DNA of 8,106 bases, taken from positions 1 to 8,106 of the forward strand of contig JADHXT010000146.1 in assembly GCA_016782825.1 (NCBI GenBank), read 5' to 3'. Source of the stretch: Candidatus Brocadiia bacterium (lineage in GTDB: Bacteria; Planctomycetota; PUPC01; DSUN01). Positions 5,551 to 8,106 of this stretch are shown here, piece after piece. The notes beneath the pieces are model-generated. The model was not told the origin of the DNA, searched no databases, and was given only the letters and a program-made list of their open reading frames with translations. Positions within the stretch are counted from its first letter, which is position 1. The number at the start of each line of letters is the position of its first letter. Made by a program: the position numbers and the translations under genes.

Positions 5551-7263
5551 GTGTTGAGACGAGCGATCATCCTCGGCCTCGTCCTTTCGGGTTGCCTGGC
5601 CACCGCGGCGGGGCAGCTCGCGCTCGACGCGGACATCGTGGCCGAGCGCAAGTGGGCCGCCGGCACGTCGCGATACGCCGACGAACTCGAGCGGCTCGTG
5701 GATACCAATCGCCTGCCGAGCTCGCGGACGCTCATCGATGCCGTGGGCAAGCACGCCACGTGCAACATGCTGGACGTGGCCCGCGGGCGCGGCTGGTTTC
5801 GCGACGACGCGGTCCTGCGCGCGCTGCTGGCCGACCGCTCGCTGGCCTTCGGCCTGGCCATGGCACTGAAGCCGAAAGACAACGCCGCCGCCGCCCTCAA
5901 CGTCCTGGGCGCCATCCTGCACGCCCTCAAGGGGCGCGAGCTGGCCTCGCCCGACCTGGCCATCGCCATGGCCGTGGTGTGGGATGCCCGCCCCGACTCC
6001 GCCGCCCGAGCGGCGCAGCTCTTCCTCCACTACGTGCGAAACGCGGCGCGTCTGAAAGGCGACCTCACCCGCCTCCCCTGGCCGCTGGCCACGCTGGTGG
6101 TGGACGTGAACGTGGGGAAGGGCGAGAGGGCCTGGGCCATGGAGCGCTACGCAGGCAAATCCTCCTACCTCGCCCTGTATGACGGCGTCCCCTACGAGCC
6201 GCATCGCCGCGCCTGGGAGCGCGGCACGCCCTACACGCTGGACCGCATCCTGCTGCACGGCGGCGCGTCGATCGACCGCGCCTACTTCGCCGCGTCGGTG
6301 GCCAAGGTGTGCGGCCGTCCGTGCCTGCTGCTCGTGGGCACCACGCGGGTCGGCGTGCCGCAGGCCTGGGTGCTGGAGCTCAACTGGCGCGGCGGGCGCT
6401 ACGAATGGTGGGCGCAGGGCGCCTCGCGGGAGCCCCTCGGCGCCTACGTGGACCCTCAGACAGGAGCGAAGCGCAGCCTGTCCGAGGCCCGGCTGCTCTC
6501 CCGCGGCATGAGCCTATCGGCAGAACGCCGCGCCGCGGCCGACGCCTACAACTACGCCGCCCAGGTGTTCCACGGAAAGATCAGCGTGCCGCGCGTTCTG
6601 GCGCTGCTCAAGCAGGCCGTCAAGAGCAACCCCTACGACACCCGGCCGTGGCTCATGCTCTCCGAGATGATGGCGCGCCGCGAGGCCGCCTACGAAAAGG
6701 CGGGCGCCCTGTATCGGTATCTGCTCCATAGCTACCGGCGGTACCCCCACTTCACGCGCGACATCCTGCACGCCTTGCTGCCGTTGATCCCGGACGACGC
6801 CGTGGCACGCCGCAAGCGCCTCTTCGAGGCCACCTTCGAGGTCTACCGCGAGACGCCCGAGGTGGCGGTGGAACTCATGATGGAACTGGCCGGGTACCTC
6901 CAGCGCCAACGCTACACCCGCGCGGCCATGGCCACCTACCATGCCGCGGTGCGGCGCTATCGCGAGCAGGGGCACCTGGTGGAGAAGGCGCTGGCGTCGG
7001 CCGAGGACATCTATCGCCGACACGAGATGCTGCCCGAGGCCATCGAGATGTATGAATACGTCTACCGGGCCTACCGCGACGAGCAGACCGACGCCATCGC
7101 GCACGGCCGCGACGCCTACGTCTACCGCTTCGCCGAGCGGCTGGCGCGGCTGTGCCGCGAGGCCGGCGACAAGGTCAAGGCCGCCCAGTACGATACCATC
7201 TGCGACCAGATCGACCGCGAGATCGAGTCCCGCAAGCGCCGCGAGCCGCGCCGGCCCAAGTAA
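5551..7263 (+). CDS. Lipoprotein-like protein with degenerate transglutaminase-like domain and TPR-like C-terminus
   Basis: The protein has 570 residues from GTG at 5551 (TTG at 5554 is an alternative), 13 bases after the previous stop. The upstream extension of this frame overlaps the hydrolase gene and is not used, because the signal peptide begins here. Residues 3-15 give two Arg, a hydrophobic core and L-S-G-C, a good lipobox with Cys15 as the lipid-modified residue; cleavage further on near A-A-G-Q is the alternative. Residues 30-190 are helical and unrecognised. Residues 230-275 look like the core of a transglutaminase-like (papain-fold) domain: 'GGASIDRAYFA' where active members have G-G-x-C-x-D-x-A, then 'VPQAWVLEL' where active members have H-A-W. 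So the nucleophile position is Ser240 and the histidine position is Gln271; a pseudoenzyme is likely. Residues from about 329 to 565 are repeated amphipathic helices, many aromatic, resembling TPRs. Likely a protein-binding or scaffold function at the envelope; no direct function can be assigned. Confidence 0.8.
   Translation: MLRRAIILGLVLSGCLATAAGQLALDADIVAERKWAAGTSRYADELERLVDTNRLPSSRTLIDAVGKHATCNMLDVARGRGWFRDDAVLRALLADRSLAFGLAMALKPKDNAAAALNVLGAILHALKGRELASPDLAIAMAVVWDARPDSAARAAQLFLHYVRNAARLKGDLTRLPWPLATLVVDVNVGKGERAWAMERYAGKSSYLALYDGVPYEPHRRAWERGTPYTLDRILLHGGASIDRAYFAASVAKVCGRPCLLLVGTTRVGVPQAWVLELNWRGGRYEWWAQGASREPLGAYVDPQTGAKRSLSEARLLSRGMSLSAERRAAADAYNYAAQVFHGKISVPRVLALLKQAVKSNPYDTRPWLMLSEMMARREAAYEKAGALYRYLLHSYRRYPHFTRDILHALLPLIPDDAVARRKRLFEATFEVYRETPEVAVELMMELAGYLQRQRYTRAAMATYHAAVRRYREQGHLVEKALASAEDIYRRHEMLPEAIEMYEYVYRAYRDEQTDAIAHGRDAYVYRFAERLARLCREAGDKVKAAQYDTICDQIDREIESRKRREPRRPK
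6259..6375 (+). other. Degenerate transglutaminase-like core (Cys to Ser, His to Gln)
   Basis: The region encodes residues 237-275. The Gly-Gly pair, the following Asp (242) and Ala (244), the 'AYFAASVAKVCGRPC' helix and the A-W after the histidine position match the layout of transglutaminase-like domains from memory. The usual Cys is Ser240 (codon 6268-6270) and the usual His is Gln271 (codon 6361-6363). Asp301 in 'YVDP' could be the third residue but is further away than usual. Cys254 and Cys258 (C-G-R-P-C) sit nearby. Confidence 0.6.
6535..7245 (+). repeat. TPR-like helical repeat region within the preceding protein
   Basis: The encoded residues 329-565 form successive helix pairs with TPR-type spacing, for example 'RVLALLKQAVKSNPYDTRPW', 'AAYEKAGALYRYLLHSYRRYP', 'RYTRAAMATYHAAVRRYREQG' and 'LPEAIEMYEYVYRAYRDE'. 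Small residues at helix contacts and proline or charged turns support a solenoid. Individual repeats are divergent, so the exact count is uncertain. Confidence 0.55.
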
Positions 7264-7267
7264 GGAG
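7262..7267 (+). promoter_or_regulatory. Shine-Dalgarno (AAGGAG) overlapping the upstream stop codon
   Basis: AAGGAG uses the last two bases of the TAA at 7261-7263 and lies six bases before the GTG at 7274. It decides the start of the nucleoside hydrolase gene and suggests translational coupling with the gene before it. Confidence 0.7.
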
Positions 7268-7273
7268 CCCTCC

Positions 7274-8106
7274 GTGCACCACCGCCGTGTGTCCTCCCGC
7301 CTCTTCCCCCTGTTTCTGTGCGCGCTGATTGGAGTCCTGTCCGTGAGCAAGTCCAAGGCCGCCGCCGGAGAGCCCGTGCGGCTCATCTTCGACACCGACA
7401 TGGGCAACGACATCGACGACGCCCTCGCCCTGGGCATCATCCACGCCCTCGAGAGCCGCGGCGAGTGCAAGCTCCTCGCCGTCACCCTCACCAAGGGCGA
7501 CCGCTACGCCGCCCCCTACGTGGACATCGTGAACGTCTTCTACGGCCGCGGCAGCATCCCCATCGGCAGCGTGCGGGGCGGCCCCACGCCGGCCGAGGGC
7601 AAGTACACCCGCACGGTGGCCACGGCCACGACCGACGGCAAGCCCCGCTACCCGCGCACCGTGGCGAAAACCGCCGACGTGCCCGAGGCCACCGAGGTGC
7701 TCCGCAGGACTCTGGCCGCGCAGCCCGATGGCTCGGTGGCCATCGTGCAGGTGGGCTTCTCCACCAACCTGGCGCGGCTGCTCGATTCGAAAGCCGACGA
7801 GCACTCGCCACTCGACGGTAAGACTCTCGCCGCGAAGAAGGTGCGGCTCCTCTCCGTCATGGCCGGCTCCCCGAACTTCCCCGAGTTCAACGTCGCCAAG
7901 GACATCCCGGCCGCGCAGAAGCTCGTGGCCGAGTGGCCCTCGCCCATCGTCTTCAGCCCCTTCGAGGTGGGCAAGGCGATCAAGTTCCCCGCGTCGAGCA
8001 TCCTCAGCGACTTCGCGTACGTGCCGCACCACCCGCTGAAGGAAGGCTACGAGGCCTACATGAAGATGCCCTACGACCGCGAGACGTGGGACCTCACGAG
8101 CGTGCT
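7274..8106 (+). CDS. Exported inosine-uridine-type nucleoside hydrolase (3' end outside window)
   Basis: A frame opening with GTG at 7274 runs without a stop to the right edge, giving 277 residues so far. Residues 1-31 are a Sec signal: several Arg, 'LFPLFLCALIGVL', then an A-A-A-G cleavage region. The mature start has the metal-binding motif D-T-D-M-G-N-D-I-D-D-A-L-A-L (residues 40-53), a variant of the DTDPGxDDA calcium site of the IunH family with two extra residues. 'VGFSTNLARLL' and 'EFNVAKDIPAA' in the middle fit the nucleoside-binding regions. 'RETWDLTSV' at the edge holds Asp273, which aligns with the late metal-binding Asp of the family. The enzyme should cleave the N-glycosidic bond of ribonucleosides or a related N-glycoside. 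Export is less usual than the cytoplasmic purine-salvage role, and suggests scavenging of nucleosides or a different glycoside. It starts 10 bases after the previous gene and is likely in the same operon. Confidence 0.9.
   Translation, partial: MHHRRVSSRLFPLFLCALIGVLSVSKSKAAAGEPVRLIFDTDMGNDIDDALALGIIHALESRGECKLLAVTLTKGDRYAAPYVDIVNVFYGRGSIPIGSVRGGPTPAEGKYTRTVATATTDGKPRYPRTVAKTADVPEATEVLRRTLAAQPDGSVAIVQVGFSTNLARLLDSKADEHSPLDGKTLAAKKVRLLSVMAGSPNFPEFNVAKDIPAAQKLVAEWPSPIVFSPFEVGKAIKFPASSILSDFAYVPHHPLKEGYEAYMKMPYDRETWDLTSV

Noticed and set aside
4464..5969. Minus-strand open frame of 501 codons opposite the hydrolase gene
   Set aside because: It spans two well-supported + strand genes and their junction, and its translation is compositionally biased with no family features.

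Overview
The window is GC-rich, gene-dense bacterial DNA with every supported gene on the + strand: five complete coding sequences and one partial at each edge. All six genes whose N-terminus is visible begin with an export signal (Sec, Tat or lipoprotein type). The gene content is an HzsA-related c-type haem protein, a Tat-exported aldo/keto reductase, a formylglycine sulfatase, a DLH-like alpha/beta hydrolase, a transglutaminase-fold protein with TPR-like repeats, and an exported nucleoside hydrolase. This set is typical of heterotrophic bacteria of the Planctomycetota or nearby lineages of the PVC group. That assignment is inferred from protein families and composition; there is no rRNA or marker gene here to confirm it.

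Layout. Positions 1-579 hold the C-terminal end of an HzsA-related protein with one CxxCH haem motif. A 107-base gap with a small hairpin and a TATACT box leads to a secreted protein of unknown function (687-1952) that appears to be built from two copies of one domain. An 82-base gap with a plausible sigma70-like promoter follows. It leads into a tight run of five genes: aldo/keto reductase (2035-3003), sulfatase (3021-4421), alpha/beta hydrolase (4431-5537), degenerate transglutaminase-like/TPR protein (5551-7263) and nucleoside hydrolase (7274 to beyond the right edge). Gaps within this run are only 9-17 bases, so it is very probably one transcript. The last three genes start with GTG.

How they may work together. 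Sulfatase, esterase-like hydrolase, oxidoreductase and N-glycosidase-type hydrolase are all predicted to act outside the cytoplasm. This would fit stepwise removal of sulfate and acyl groups and further processing of some decorated, possibly glycan-derived, substrate, but no substrate can be read from the sequence. The most unusual items are the transglutaminase-fold protein, in which the nucleophilic Cys and the catalytic His both appear replaced, and the internally duplicated secreted protein. No mobile element, CRISPR array, tRNA, rRNA or phage gene was seen.
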